Assembly: GCF_029167625.1 (NCBI RefSeq)
Contig: NZ_CP119145.1
Location: forward strand, 6,510,001-6,574,000
Length of the DNA: 64,000 nucleotides
Reading direction: 5' to 3'
From: Streptomyces sp. AM 4-1-1
GTDB lineage: Bacteria; Actinomycetota; Actinomycetes; Streptomycetales; Streptomycetaceae
The position numbers and the translations under genes are program-made. The notes below the pieces were generated by a model. The model was not told where the DNA came from, ran no database searches, and was given only the letters and a program-made list of their open reading frames with translations. This document shows positions 51,833-61,676 of this stretch, piece after piece (position 1 is the stretch's first letter; each line of letters begins with the position of its first letter).

Positions 51833-53470
51833 ATGACTGCCACTCTCGTCGCCAAGGACCTCGCCGCCGGACACGGCGACCGCACCCTCTTCGCCGAACT
51901 CGACCTCGTCGTCGCCCCCGGCGATGTGATCGGACTCGTCGGAGCCAACGGTGCGGGCAAATCGTCCCTGCTCCGACTGCTCGCCGGACTCGACCGGCCG
52001 GAGGAGGGCGGGCTGCGCCTCTCCCCGCCCACCGCCACCGTCGGTCATCTGCCGCAGGAACCCGAACGGCGGCCGGGCGAGAGTGTCGGAGCGTTCCTGG
52101 CCCGCCGCACCGGGGTCGCCGACGCGCAGACCGCGATGGACGCCGCCACCCAGGCCCTGGTGGAAGGCGCCCCAGGTGCCGACGACGCGTACTCCGAGTC
52201 CCTGGAGCGCTGGCTCGCCCTCGGCGGGGCCGACCTGGAGGAGCGCGCCGAGGAGGTCGCCGCCGATCTCGGCCTGACCGTCGGGCTCGACCAGCCGATG
52301 ACCTCGCTCTCCGGCGGCCAGGCCGCCCGCGCCGGTCTCGCCTCGCTCCTGCTGTCCCGGTACGACGTCTTCCTGCTCGACGAACCCACCAACGACCTCG
52401 ACCTGGACGGTCTGGAACGGCTGGAACGCTTCGTCTCCGGGCTGCGCGCCGGGACCGTCGTCGTCAGCCACGACCGCGAGTTCCTGATGCGAACGGTCAC
52501 CAAGGTCCTCGAACTCGACCACGCGCAGCAGCAGATCACCCTCTACGGCGGCGGATACGCCGCCTATCTGGAGGAGCGCGAACGGGCCCGCGCCCACGCC
52601 CGCGAGGAGTTCGAGGAGTACGCCGACAGACGCTCCGCCCTCGAAGGACGCATCCAGACCCAGCGCTCCTGGATGGAGAAGGGGGTGAGGAACGCCCGGC
52701 GCAAGGCCACCGACTCCGACAAGATCGGCCGGAAGTTCCGCAGCGAGGCCAGCGAGAAGCAGGCCGCGAAGGCCCGCCAGACCCAGCGCATGATCGAACG
52801 GCTCGACGTCGTCGAGGAGCCGCGCAAGGAATGGGACCTGCGGATGGAGATCGCGTCCGCCCCCCGCTCCGGGTCGGTCGTCGCCACCCTCCGCGAGGCA
52901 CGGGTGGTGCGCGGCGACTTCGCGTTCGGACCCGCTTCGCTCCAGATCGACTGGGCGGACCGGGTCGCCGTCACCGGCGCCAACGGATCGGGCAAGTCCA
53001 CCCTGCTGGCCGCTCTCCTCGGCCGGCTACCGCTGGACTCCGGCCACGCCACGCTCGGTTCGGGCGTGGTGGTCGGCGAGGTCGACCAGGCGCGCGCGTT
53101 GTTCCACGGTACGCAGTCCCTGCTGGACGCGTTCTGCGCGGCCGTGCCCGACACCGAGCCCGCCGAAGTGCGCACCCTGCTGGCCAAGTTCGGCCTCCGC
53201 GCCGACCACGTGCTGCGCCCGGCGACGACGCTCTCCCCGGGCGAGCGGACCCGCGCCGCCCTCGCCCTGCTCCAGGGCCGCGGTGTCAACCTCCTCGTCC
53301 TGGACGAGCCGACGAACCACCTCGACCTCCCCGCGATCGAGCAGCTGGAATCGGCACTCGACTCGTACACCGGCACGCTGCTGCTGGTCACCCATGACCG
53401 CCGGATGCTCGAAGCGGTGCGCACGACGCGCCGGGTCGAGGTCGCCGACGGGCGGATCACGGAGAGCTGA
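51833..53470 (+). CDS. ABC-F family ATPase (ribosome-associated)
   Basis: A 545-residue soluble protein with two ABC domains and no membrane part. Walker A motifs: GANGAGKSS (first) and GANGSGKST (second). Signatures LSGGQAARAGL and LSPGERTRAAL; Walker B FLLDEPTNDLDLDGLE and LVLDEPTNHLDLPAIE. A charged linker lies between (RIQTQRSWMEKGVRNARRKATDSDKIGRKF). The family acts on the ribosome in translation control or antibiotic protection. The linker is of ordinary length, so resistance cannot be predicted. ATG 51833 follows TAGAAT closely. Confidence 0.94.
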   Translation: MTATLVAKDLAAGHGDRTLFAELDLVVAPGDVIGLVGANGAGKSSLLRLLAGLDRPEEGGLRLSPPTATVGHLPQEPERRPGESVGAFLARRTGVADAQTAMDAATQALVEGAPGADDAYSESLERWLALGGADLEERAEEVAADLGLTVGLDQPMTSLSGGQAARAGLASLLLSRYDVFLLDEPTNDLDLDGLERLERFVSGLRAGTVVVSHDREFLMRTVTKVLELDHAQQQITLYGGGYAAYLEERERARAHAREEFEEYADRRSALEGRIQTQRSWMEKGVRNARRKATDSDKIGRKFRSEASEKQAAKARQTQRMIERLDVVEEPRKEWDLRMEIASAPRSGSVVATLREARVVRGDFAFGPASLQIDWADRVAVTGANGSGKSTLLAALLGRLPLDSGHATLGSGVVVGEVDQARALFHGTQSLLDAFCAAVPDTEPAEVRTLLAKFGLRADHVLRPATTLSPGERTRAALALLQGRGVNLLVLDEPTNHLDLPAIEQLESALDSYTGTLLLVTHDRRMLEAVRTTRRVEVADGRITES

Positions 53471-53487
53471 ACGGACCGGAACCCGAC

Positions 53488-53524
53488 GGGGCGGAAGCGG
53501 AGATCTCTCTCCCGCCGCCGCCCC
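53488..53524. terminator. Bidirectional terminator between ABC-F and tex
   Basis: GGGGCGG (53488-53494) pairs with CCGCCCC (53518-53524), with an inner GCGG/CCGC stem. It lies in the 61-bp gap between convergent genes. Confidence 0.55.
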
Positions 53525-53531
53525 GAGGCCC

Positions 53532-55976
53532 TCAGCGCTTCCCGGCGCCCGGGTCGGTGAGTCCCGCCCGTCGCAGCGCGTCCGCCATCGCGCTGTTCGC
53601 GGGCGCCGGAGCCGGCCGGCCCGTACCGCCACCACCGCCCGTCCGGCGACCGCCGCCCTGATCGCCCCGCTCCGGCCGACCGCTCTGTCCCGGCCCGCCG
53701 CCCTGCCCCGACCGGCCGCCCTGGCGCTGCCGTGGCGGCCGGCCGCCCTCGCCGTCCCGCTCACGCCGCCCGCCGCCCCGCGCCGCCGCGCCGTCCGGTG
53801 CCGCCTCGTCGTCCAGCCGCAGCGTCAGGGAGACCCGCTTGCGCGGGATGTCGACGTCCATCACCTTCACCTTGACGATGTCGCCCGGCTTCACCACATC
53901 GCGCGGATTCTTCACGAACGTCGTGGACATCGCCGACACATGTACCAGACCGTCCTGGTGGACGCCGATGTCCACGAACGCGCCGAACGCCGCGACATTG
54001 GTGACGACGCCCTCCAGGATCATCCCGGAGGCCAGGTCGCCGATCTTCTCCACGCCGTCCTTGAAGGTGGCCGTCCTGAACGCGGGCCGCGGATCGCGCC
54101 CCGGCTTCTCCAGCTCCTTCAGGATGTCCGTCACCGTCGGCAGACCGAACTTCTCGTCCACGAAGTCGTCCGCGCGCAACGACCTCAGCACACCCGTGTT
54201 GCCGATCAGCGAAGCGACCTCGCCTGCCGACTTCCCCGCCATCCGGCGCACCACCGGATACGCCTCGGGGTGCACGCTCGACGCGTCCAGCGGATCGTCG
54301 CCGCCCCGGATGCGGAGGAAGCCCGCGCACTGCTCGTACGCCTTGGGGCCCAGCCGCGCCACGTCCTTCAACGCCCTGCGGGACCGGAACGGGCCGTTCG
54401 CGTCGCGGTGCGCGACGATGTTCTCGGCGAGCCCCGAACTGATCCCCGACACCCGTGAAAGCAGCGGCGTGGAAGCGGTGTTGACGTCGACACCCACACC
54501 GTTCACACAGTCCTCGACGACCGCGTCCAGCGAACGCGACAGCTTCACCTCGGAGAGGTCGTGCTGGTACTGACCGACCCCGATCGACTTCGGGTCGATC
54601 TTCACCAGCTCGGCGAGCGGGTCCTGGAGGCGCCGGGCGATCGACACGGCACCCCGCAACGACACGTCCATGCCGGGAAGTTCCTGCGAGGCGAAGGCCG
54701 AGGCGGAGTACACGGACGCGCCCGCCTCCGACACCATCACCTTGGTCAGCTTCAACTCCGGCTGCTTCTCACACAGTTCACCGGCGAGCTTGTCCGTCTC
54801 GCGGGAAGCCGTGCCGTTGCCGATCGCGATCAGATCGACGGAGTGCTCCTTCGCGAGCCGCGCCAGCTTGGCCAGCGACTCGTCCCACCGGTTCGCCGGG
54901 ACGTGCGGATGGATGACGTCCGTCGCCACGACCTTGCCGGTCGCGTCGACGACCGCGACCTTCACCCCGGTACGGAATCCGGGGTCGAGCCCCAGGGTCG
55001 CGCGCGTCCCGGCGGGGGCGGCGAGCAGCAGATCGCGCAGGTTCGAGGCGAAGACGCGTACCGCCTCGTCCTCGGCAGCCGTCCGCAGCCGCAGCCGCAG
55101 ATCGATCCCGAGGTGCACCAGGACGCGGGTCCGCCACGCCCAGCGCACCGTGTCGCCGAGCCACTTGTCCCCGGGACGTCCGCGGTCGGCCACGCCGAAG
55201 CGGCGGGCGATCATGTTCTCGTAGACCGAGGGGCCGGGCTCGGCCGAGGGCTCCTCCGGTTCGAGGACCAGGTCGAGCACGTCCTCCTTCTCGCCCCGGA
55301 GCATCGCGAGAACCCGGTGGGAGGGCAGCGCGGTGAAGGGCTCGGCGAAGTCGAAGTAGTCGGCGAACTTCGCACCCGCCTCCTCCTTGCCCTCACGGAC
55401 CCTCGCCGTCAGCCGGCCGCGTGTCCACATGCGCTCGCGCAGCTCACCGGTCAGATCGGCGTCCTCCGAGAAGCGCTCGGTGAGAACGGACCTGGCCCCC
55501 TCCAGCGCCGCCGCCGCGTCCGCGACACCCTTCTCGGGGTCGACGAACGGGGCGGCCGCGGTGAGCGGGTCCACGGACGGGTCGCCGAGCAGCCCGTCGG
55601 CGAGCGGTCCGAGCCCCGCCTCCCGGGCGATCTGCGCCTTGGTACGCCGCTTCGGCTTGAACGGCAGGTAGATGTCCTCCAGCCGCGCCTTGGTGTCGGC
55701 GGCCCGGATGCGCGCCTCCAACGCGTCGTCGAGCTTTCCCTGTTCGCGTACGGAATCGAGGATCGCCGCGCGCCGGTCCTCCAGCTCCCGGAGATACCGC
55801 AACCGTTCCTCAAGCGTGCGCAGCTGCGCGTCGTCGAGCATTTCGGTCGCTTCCTTGCGGTAGCGCGCGATGAACGGCACGGTCGAACCGCCGTCCAGCA
55901 GCTCGACGGCCGCCCTCACCTGCCGCTCGCGTACGCCGAGCTCCTCGGCGATCCTGCCTTCGATGGACGTCGTCAC
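53532..55976 (-). CDS. tex: Tex-family RNA-binding protein with S1 domain
   Basis: An 814-residue protein. The N-terminal Tex helical region ([17 protein letters not shown]), YqgF-like RNase H fold ([17 protein letters not shown]), helix-hairpin-helix ([37 protein letters not shown]) and S1 domain ([33 protein letters not shown]) are in the usual order. A Gly/Arg/Gln-rich tail of about 80 residues ([17 protein letters not shown]) is added and may bind RNA. Tex binds nucleic acid and affects transcription. GTG 55976. A short TGCTGGCTG repeat lies just upstream near 56003-56025. Confidence 0.94.
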   Translation of the reverse strand: MTTSIEGRIAEELGVRERQVRAAVELLDGGSTVPFIARYRKEATEMLDDAQLRTLEERLRYLRELEDRRAAILDSVREQGKLDDALEARIRAADTKARLEDIYLPFKPKRRTKAQIAREAGLGPLADGLLGDPSVDPLTAAAPFVDPEKGVADAAAALEGARSVLTERFSEDADLTGELRERMWTRGRLTARVREGKEEAGAKFADYFDFAEPFTALPSHRVLAMLRGEKEDVLDLVLEPEEPSAEPGPSVYENMIARRFGVADRGRPGDKWLGDTVRWAWRTRVLVHLGIDLRLRLRTAAEDEAVRVFASNLRDLLLAAPAGTRATLGLDPGFRTGVKVAVVDATGKVVATDVIHPHVPANRWDESLAKLARLAKEHSVDLIAIGNGTASRETDKLAGELCEKQPELKLTKVMVSEAGASVYSASAFASQELPGMDVSLRGAVSIARRLQDPLAELVKIDPKSIGVGQYQHDLSEVKLSRSLDAVVEDCVNGVGVDVNTASTPLLSRVSGISSGLAENIVAHRDANGPFRSRRALKDVARLGPKAYEQCAGFLRIRGGDDPLDASSVHPEAYPVVRRMAGKSAGEVASLIGNTGVLRSLRADDFVDEKFGLPTVTDILKELEKPGRDPRPAFRTATFKDGVEKIGDLASGMILEGVVTNVAAFGAFVDIGVHQDGLVHVSAMSTTFVKNPRDVVKPGDIVKVKVMDVDIPRKRVSLTLRLDDEAAPDGAAARGGGRRERDGEGGRPPRQRQGGRSGQGGGPGQSGRPERGDQGGGRRTGGGGGTGRPAPAPANSAMADALRRAGLTDPGAGKR

Positions 55977-56117
55977 GGTTTTCCCGACTCGCCTTCTCGT
56001 ACTGGCTGTGCTGGCTGTGCTGGCTCTGTACCGGGAGGGGTGTATCCCTCCCCGCTCATCCGCATTGTGCCGGGTGGCCGGGCGCCGTGTCGCCCGGCCA
56101 CGTCGGGCGCGCCGCGC

Positions 56118-56981
56118 TCAGCCCTTGCCGTGCAGGTCGTCGGGGAACGCGCCCGCGGCCAGCGCCGCGGACCGGAAGGCACCGCCCAGCTCGGTCAGGC
56201 GCGCGGTGCCCACCGCGCCCAGATGCTCGTACGGCGCGAGGTCCAGCCGGTCCGTCGTCAGCTCCAGCTCGGCGCGCAGCGCGACCCCGGCCTCGGTCAA
56301 CTCGCCTTCCTTGTCCAGCAGTCCACGATCGCGCAGTCGGTCCGACGCGGCCTCCCAGTCGGTGCGCTGCCAGCCCCGGGTGGCGATCAGCACCTCCGGG
56401 CGCAGTCCCTTTCCGGTCGCCGAGTGACTGACCAGGGCCTCGACCGGGTCCAGACCGGCGACCAGCAGCGCGGCGAGATGTCCGTCACCCCGGTGCTCGC
56501 GCAGCAGGGTAGCGGCGTGCCAGTACGCGAGGTGCGGCTGCTCGGGCACCGGCAGATCCGCGTGCGCGGCGTAGAGGGGCCGGGCGTGTCGGGTGCACGC
56601 CTCGGTGGCCCGAAGCGCCAGTCCGGCGGCCTCCGCCATCTCCGGGGAGGCGACGGTCTCCTCGCCGAGCAGCCGGCGCAGCGTGCTGTCGGCGGCGCGC
56701 AGCCGCGCCTCGACGACCGCCCCGGGTGAGGCGACGGACCAGACGGAGGGCAGGTGCTGGGCCACGAGGTCGTGGTTGAAGTTGTAGAACGCGCCGGTCA
56801 CGGGACCGGGACCGACCGCGCCCATCGCCGCGGCGCGGGTGGCGAAGTAGACGGCGCCCCGGCCGGTGACTCCGGTCTTCTCCAGCTCCTGGTCCAGATC
56901 GGGCGAGAAGTAGAGGGCCGAGTGCAAGAAGTTCAGGACGTCGTGGCAGCGCCGTCCGGCGCGCGGGGGCAGAGTGGTCAT
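56118..56981 (-). CDS. SCO6745-family protein, unknown function
   Basis: A 287-residue soluble protein: RAGRRCHDVLNFLHSALYFSPDLDQELEKTG, YFATRAAAMGAVGPGPVTGAFYNFNHDLV, YWHAATLLREHRGDGHLAALLVAGLDPVEALV and a C-terminal helical domain (DRLRDRGLLDKEGELTEAGVALRAELE) like a winged helix. It matches, from memory, the actinobacterial family named after SCO6745. The HxxxxYF and RGDGH motifs suggest a metal or small-ligand site. Role unknown. Confidence 0.8.
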   Translation of the reverse strand: MTTLPPRAGRRCHDVLNFLHSALYFSPDLDQELEKTGVTGRGAVYFATRAAAMGAVGPGPVTGAFYNFNHDLVAQHLPSVWSVASPGAVVEARLRAADSTLRRLLGEETVASPEMAEAAGLALRATEACTRHARPLYAAHADLPVPEQPHLAYWHAATLLREHRGDGHLAALLVAGLDPVEALVSHSATGKGLRPEVLIATRGWQRTDWEAASDRLRDRGLLDKEGELTEAGVALRAELELTTDRLDLAPYEHLGAVGTARLTELGGAFRSAALAAGAFPDDLHGKG

Positions 56982-57020
56982 GCCCCGTACGCTACTGACC
57001 GGGCGACACGGTCCGGAAGC

Positions 57021-57065
57021 CCGGCCGGGGCAGGACCCCGCTCAACGGGGCCCTGCCCCGGCCGG
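57021..57065 (-). terminator. Very strong hairpin downstream of the enoyl-CoA hydratase gene
   Basis: Arms 57021-57034 and 57052-57065 (14 bp, perfect), an A/C mismatch, then inner arms CCCCG (57036-57040) and CGGGG (57046-57050), loop CTCAA. It begins 9 bp after the hydratase stop on the minus strand. Confidence 0.8.
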
Positions 57066-57073
57066 AAGTCGCC

Positions 57074-57874
57074 TCATCCTCCGTCGACCGTCGTCCCCGC
57101 GGACCCCGCCGTCCAGCCGAACCTCGGCGCTCGCCGCTCCAGGAACGCGGCCACGCCCTCGGCGGTGTCGCCGCTGCGGCGCGACTGGTCGGCCCAGTAC
57201 GCGTCCCGGTCCGTGCGCCCCGAGGCGAACTCCTTCGCCGCCGCCTGGGTGAGCTGTGAACGCGCCGTGAGGATACGTACGAAGGCGTCCACCCGCGCGT
57301 CCAGCTCCCCGGCGGGCAGCACCTCGTCCACCAGCCCGACGCGCAGCGCCCTTTCCGCGTCGATCAGTTCGCCCGAGAACAGCAGGTACTTCGTGGCGGC
57401 CGGGCCGATCAGCGACACCAGCCGCCGGGTCGACGAGGCGGCGTACACGATCCCGAGCTTGGCCGGTGTGATCCCGAAGGAAGCCCCCTCCTCGGCGAAC
57501 CGCAGATCGCAGGCCGCCGCGAGCTGACTGCCGCCGCCCACGCAGTAGCCGCGCACGGCGGCGAGCGTGGGCCCGGGGAAGGCGGCCAGCGCGTTCTCGG
57601 CGTCCACGGCGAGAGTCGGCGGAAGACCCTCCGGCTCCCGCAGCGACGAGATGTCCGCACCGGCGCAGAACGTGTCCCCGGCCCCCGTCAGCACCAGTAC
57701 CCGCACGGTGCGGTCGGCCGTCAGGCGCTCCACCAGCGGCGGCAGCGCCTCCCACATGGCGGCGGTCATCGCGTTGCGCTTGGCCGGATTGCTGATCACG
57801 ACGGTGGCGACGCCGTCCGCGACGGTGTGCCCCAGCCGCGGTCCCTCCTGCCGGGCCTGCTCCATACGGTCCAT
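57074..57874 (-). CDS. Enoyl-CoA hydratase/isomerase (crotonase family)
   Basis: A 266-residue crotonase-fold protein: NPAKRNAMTAAMWEALPPL, LTGAGDTFCAGADISSL (oxyanion-hole loop), AVRGYCVGGGSQLAAACDLRFAEEGASFGITPAKLGIVY. The second catalytic acid position usually filled by Glu is not clear (GIVYAASSTRRL), so it may be an isomerase or another crotonase. ATG 57874. Single gene ended by a strong terminator. Confidence 0.92.
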   Translation of the reverse strand: MDRMEQARQEGPRLGHTVADGVATVVISNPAKRNAMTAAMWEALPPLVERLTADRTVRVLVLTGAGDTFCAGADISSLREPEGLPPTLAVDAENALAAFPGPTLAAVRGYCVGGGSQLAAACDLRFAEEGASFGITPAKLGIVYAASSTRRLVSLIGPAATKYLLFSGELIDAERALRVGLVDEVLPAGELDARVDAFVRILTARSQLTQAAAKEFASGRTDRDAYWADQSRRSGDTAEGVAAFLERRAPRFGWTAGSAGTTVDGG

Positions 57875-58121
57875 GGGCCGGATGCTATCCGGACCGTACG
57901 AACCCGCGATCGAGAACAGGAAAGGGGCGCCGGGGGACCCGCCGGGCCGTACGGCCGGAAGGAGACGGAAACGCTCGGAAGGTCGACCGGGCCGGTCGGA
58001 AGTGGACCGCATCGCGTCGATCGGCGACGAGTTCTGTGCACCGGTGCGGCTCGCACCGCCCGGCCCCACCACTCTTGACCCGACGGTCGGTGACACACGA
58101 GGCGAGAGCGGGAGCCGGATC

Positions 58122-58592
58122 ATGGAGAGCCGCGGACGTGTTCCGGCCCACCCCCTGCCGTACGAAGGCGTGTGGCGGTACACCGCGCCCGCGGTCGACG
58201 CCTCCGTGCCCCGGGCCCGGCACGCGGTGCGCGATCTGCTGCGCCGCCAGGGCGTACCGGTGGACGAGGACATCCTGCAGGGCCTGCTGCTGATCGTCTC
58301 GGAGCTGACCACCAACGTGGTCAGACACGCGGCGGTGCTCTCCCCGGAACTCGCCGTCGAGGTGGCCGTCGGCGCCGACCGGGTGAGCGTGTCCGTCGAG
58401 GACAGCCATCCGTACCGGCCCACGGCCCTGGAGACCGACCACGCCCGGACGGGCGGGCGTGGTCTGCTGCTGGTGCGGGAGATCACCGCGGGAGCGGGCG
58501 GCGGCTGCCACATCGAGCGGACCACGGGCGGCGGCAAGATCATCAGGGTGACGCTTCCCCTCGCGCCCCCCGTGGCCCGCCCACCGTTCTGA
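58122..58592 (+). CDS. RsbW-like ATP-binding regulatory protein
   Basis: A 156-residue GHKL ATPase: N-box LIVSELTTNVVRHAAVLSPE, then VEDSHPYRP and the G-box GGRGLLLVREITAG. Such stand-alone ATPases in Streptomyces are anti-sigma-like kinases. ATG 58122 with GGGAG seven bases upstream. No sigma factor or antagonist is adjacent. The 247-bp gap on its left is a divergent promoter region shared with the hydratase gene and holds TTGACC near 58074, but I could not fix a -10 box. Confidence 0.9.
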   Translation: MESRGRVPAHPLPYEGVWRYTAPAVDASVPRARHAVRDLLRRQGVPVDEDILQGLLLIVSELTTNVVRHAAVLSPELAVEVAVGADRVSVSVEDSHPYRPTALETDHARTGGRGLLLVREITAGAGGGCHIERTTGGGKIIRVTLPLAPPVARPPF

Positions 58593-58643
58593 CGGCCGCC
58601 CCGCCCTCCGGCACCGGCCGGTCGGCGTCGGCCCGCCGTGCGG

Positions 58644-59237
58644 CTACCAGCCGGCCGACGGTCCGGTGAGCTCCCTGATCGCGGGCCGCGCCGCGTCCAG
58701 CACGGTCATGAACCAGGCCGAGAACGGCCCCCGCGCGTGCCGCTCGGCCAGCTCGGCGGCCGTCACGAAGGCCGTCTCGCCGATCTCCTCGGGGTCCGGC
58801 CGCAACCGGCCCTGCGCCATGCCGACGAAGAGATGGTTGAACTCCTGCTCCACCAGGCCCGAGGCCGGGTCAGGGTGGTTGTAGCGGACCGTACCGGCCT
58901 CGGCCAGCAGCGAGGGCGAGATCCCCAGCTCCTCGTGCGTGCGCCGGGCGGCGGCCGCGAACGGCGCCTCGCCGGGGTAGGGGTGGCCGCAGCAGGTGTT
59001 GGACCAGACACCGGGGGAGTGGTACTTGCCGAGCGCCCGACGCTGGAGCAGCAGCCGTCCCCGCTCGTCGAAGAGGAACACGGAGAACGCCCGGTGCAGT
59101 CGGCCGGGGGCCTGGTGGGCGGCCAGTTTCTCCGCCGTACCGATGGTGTTGCCGTTCTCGTCGACCAGTTCGAGCATGATCGCTTCTGCTGTGCCGTTCG
59201 ACGAGGTGTTCGCCGCGGTGGCTGGTGTGGTCGGCAT
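58644..59237 (-). CDS. idi: Isopentenyl-diphosphate delta-isomerase, type I
   Basis: A 197-residue Nudix-fold enzyme converting IPP to DMAPP. Key features: RAFSVFLFDERGRLLLQRRALGKYHSPGVWSNTCCGHPYPGE (active-site Cys and metal His), ARRTHEELGI and EQEFNHLFVG. ATG 59237 is chosen since GAAGGA lies five bases upstream; ATG 59243 would leave no spacer. Single gene here, with no isoprenoid cluster nearby. Confidence 0.95.
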   Translation of the reverse strand: MPTTPATAANTSSNGTAEAIMLELVDENGNTIGTAEKLAAHQAPGRLHRAFSVFLFDERGRLLLQRRALGKYHSPGVWSNTCCGHPYPGEAPFAAAARRTHEELGISPSLLAEAGTVRYNHPDPASGLVEQEFNHLFVGMAQGRLRPDPEEIGETAFVTAAELAERHARGPFSAWFMTVLDAARPAIRELTGPSAGW

Positions 59238-59404
59238 ACCCATCCTTCACTCTGGTCCCAGCCCCGTGCGCCGGTCCCCTCGATTCCGGTCAAGTCTGCC
59301 GCACAAAAGCCGCTTGTCCGCACTGCGGGCCCCTGGCATGTCCGTTCCCGCCGCACCACCGCCACGGGACGCGGCGGGAACCGGGCCGGGCCCCCGGACG
59401 CCGA

Positions 59405-59440
59405 GGACCGCCGGCCGGCGGATCATTCCCCCGGCGGTCC
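59405..59440 (-). terminator. Hairpin downstream of the CDF exporter gene
   Basis: GGACCGCCGG (59405-59414) and CCGGCGGTCC (59431-59440) are perfect 10-bp arms. It overlaps a direct repeat GGATCATTCCCC (59420-59431 and 59443-59454). Located 36 bp after the CDF stop on the minus strand. Confidence 0.65.
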
Positions 59441-59476
59441 ATGGATCATTCCCCGCCGGTCCCGGACCGGAGCCGG

Positions 59477-60418
59477 TCAGTGGCAGAGCTTCGTCTCGTG
59501 CTCGGCGTGGCCGCTCGGCTCCAGCTGGAAGGTGCAGTGCTCCACGTCGAAGTGGACACCCAGGCAGCCCTGGAGTTCGTGCAGCAGCTTCTCGTGCCCG
59601 ATCGAGTCCAGCATGTCCTGGCTCACCACCACATGGGCCGAGAGCACCGGCATCCCCGAAGTGATGGTCCAGGCGTGCAGATCGTGGACGTCCAGGACCC
59701 CGGGGAGCGCGGTGATGTGGGCCCGTACCTCCGCCATGTCGACCCCCTTGGGCGCCGATTCCAGCAGCACGTTGAGGGTCTCCCGCAGCAGTTTGACGGT
59801 ACGGGGCACGATCATCAGGCCGATCACCAGCGAGGCGATCGGGTCCGCCGCCGACCAGCCGGTGGCCATGATGACGCCCGCCGAGATCAGCACGGTCACC
59901 GAGCCCAGCGTGTCCGCGAGCACTTCGAGATAGGCGCCGCGGACGTTGAGGCTCTGCTGCTGGCCGCGCACCAGCAGCGACAGCGAGATCATGTTGGCGA
60001 CCAGACCGACCAGGGCGAAGACGACGGTCAGCCCGCCCTTGGTCCCGGCCGGGGTGATGAACCGCTCGATCGCCTCGAAGAGCAGGAAGCCGCCCACCCC
60101 GAGCAGCAGCAGACAGTTCGCCAGCGCCGCCAGGATCTCGGCGCGCGCGTAGCCGAAGGTGCGGTTGAGCCCGGCCGGCCGGTTGGCGAAGTGGATCGCG
60201 AGAAGGGCCATGCCGAGCCCCAGGGCGTCGGTCGCCATGTGCGCCGCGTCGGCGATCAGCGCGAGCGAGTCGGAGAGCAGACCACCGACGATCTCCAGCA
60301 CCATCACGGTGAGCGTGATGCACAGCGCGATCCGCAGCCGCCCCTGGTAGGCGGCGGCGGCCGTGCCGGTCGGCGGGGGACCGCCGTGTGCGTGTCCGTG
60401 ATCGTGCCCAGCCCCCAT
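59477..60418 (-). CDS. Cation diffusion facilitator metal exporter (ZnT/CzcD type)
   Basis: A 313-residue metal/proton antiporter. His-rich start (GHDHGHAHGG), six membrane helices, metal-site pattern DSLALIADAAHMATDALG (Asp/His plus His/Asp) in TM2 and EVLADTLGSVTVL in TM5, then the cytoplasmic domain (VLDVHDLHAWTITSGMPVLSAHVVV; VEHCTFQLE). Predicted to expel zinc, cobalt or similar. ATG 60418 with GGAGG seven bases upstream. Confidence 0.95.
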   Translation of the reverse strand: MGAGHDHGHAHGGPPPTGTAAAAYQGRLRIALCITLTVMVLEIVGGLLSDSLALIADAAHMATDALGLGMALLAIHFANRPAGLNRTFGYARAEILAALANCLLLLGVGGFLLFEAIERFITPAGTKGGLTVVFALVGLVANMISLSLLVRGQQQSLNVRGAYLEVLADTLGSVTVLISAGVIMATGWSAADPIASLVIGLMIVPRTVKLLRETLNVLLESAPKGVDMAEVRAHITALPGVLDVHDLHAWTITSGMPVLSAHVVVSQDMLDSIGHEKLLHELQGCLGVHFDVEHCTFQLEPSGHAEHETKLCH

Positions 60419-60512
60419 GGGGACGCCTCCGGTCCTAGGAACGGTGTGTTCGGGAAGCCAGTGAACTACGGGAGGGGGGTATCGGGCAACACGGCACTGA
60501 ACACCGTTGTCG

Positions 60513-60552
60513 ACTGCTCTGACCTGCGGAAATGATCCCAGGTCAGAGCAGT
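60513..60552. terminator. Long perfect hairpin between galE and the CDF gene
   Basis: Arms 60513-60526 and 60539-60552 (ACTGCTCTGACCTG and its complement) are perfect over 14 bp, with GGA/TCC continuing the stem inside. It lies 80 bp after the galE stop and 95 bp upstream of the CDF start on the same strand. Most likely the galE terminator; an operator role for the metal exporter is the alternative. Confidence 0.65.
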
Positions 60553-60632
60553 GCGACGCATGCGGGAAGGCCGTCGGAGCGGATGCCGGCGGAGCCTCGC
60601 GCGGCAGGCGACCCCGCGTCTCGCGGACACGG

Positions 60633-61676
60633 TCAGTCGGCCCGCGCCGCCGGTACCGGGCGGCCGGCCGGGCCGGTCGCCGGTGCGGTCCGCCCGGTCC
60701 TGGCCTCCGGGTGCCTGAGGCACCAGCCCTCCCAGGCCGACTCGACCATCTCGCGCACCCCGCGCCTGGCCGTCCAGCCCAGCTCCTCGGAGACCCGGGT
60801 CGCGGACGCCACGGCCCGCGCCGCGTCGCCCGGCCGCCTCGGCTCGACCACCGGCCGCAGCGTGCGCCCGGTGACCTCGGCGACCAGATCGGCCAGCTCA
60901 CGGACCGAGACCCCCTCGCCGCGGCCGATGTTCACCGTGAGGTCCCCGTCCGGGGCGTCGTCCTCGCCGAGGCGCCGGGCCAGCGCGAGATGCGCGTCGG
61001 CGAGATCGGCGACATGGATGTAGTCACGGACACAGGTGCCGTCGGGCGTCGGATAGTCGTCCCCGAAGATCCGCGGGGCCTCGCCCCGGGTCAGCCGGTC
61101 GAAGAACATCGGGATCACGTTGAAGACACCGGTGTCCGACAGCTCGGGCTCGGCCGAGCCCGCCGCGTTGAAGAAGCGCAGACAGGCCGTCGAGATGCCG
61201 TGCGCCCGGCCCGTGGCGCGCACCAGCCACTCCCCGGCGAGCTTGGTCTCGCCGTACGGGTTGATCGGGTCGCAGGGCGTCTCCTCGGTGATCAGGTCCA
61301 CATCGGGGACGCCGTACACCGCGGCCGACGACGAGAACAGGAAGCGCCGCACCCCGGCGGCCACCACGGCCTCCAGGAGCACCGTCAGCCCGTGCACGTT
61401 CTCCCGGTAGTAGTGCAGCGGCCTCTCGACCGACTCCCCGACCTGCTTCTTGGCCGCGAGATGGACCACGCCCGTCACCGCGTGCTCGGCGAGCACACGG
61501 TCGAGCAGGGTCCGGTCGGCAGCCGAGCCCCGTACGAGCGGGATGTCCGCGGGGAGCCGGTCGGGCACCCCCGACGACACGTCGTCCAGGACGACCACCC
61601 GCTCCCCGGCCCCCGCCATGGCCCGAGCCACATGCGCCCCGATATATCCCGCTCCACCTGTGATCAGCCACGTCAT
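60633..61676 (-). CDS. galE: UDP-glucose 4-epimerase
   Basis: A 347-residue short-chain epimerase: NAD motif ITGGAGYIGAHVA, VVHLAAKKQVGESVERPLHYYRENV, catalytic S-S-A-A-V-Y-G and Y-G-E-T-K, then LRFFNAAGSAEPE and DGTCVRDYIHVADLADAH. Interconverts UDP-glucose and UDP-galactose. The last 25 residues are an extra Ala/Pro/Arg tail. ATG 61676. Divergent from the polysaccharide/lipid head-group type genes at the right edge. Confidence 0.94.
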   Translation of the reverse strand: MTWLITGGAGYIGAHVARAMAGAGERVVVLDDVSSGVPDRLPADIPLVRGSAADRTLLDRVLAEHAVTGVVHLAAKKQVGESVERPLHYYRENVHGLTVLLEAVVAAGVRRFLFSSSAAVYGVPDVDLITEETPCDPINPYGETKLAGEWLVRATGRAHGISTACLRFFNAAGSAEPELSDTGVFNVIPMFFDRLTRGEAPRIFGDDYPTPDGTCVRDYIHVADLADAHLALARRLGEDDAPDGDLTVNIGRGEGVSVRELADLVAEVTGRTLRPVVEPRRPGDAARAVASATRVSEELGWTARRGVREMVESAWEGWCLRHPEARTGRTAPATGPAGRPVPAARAD

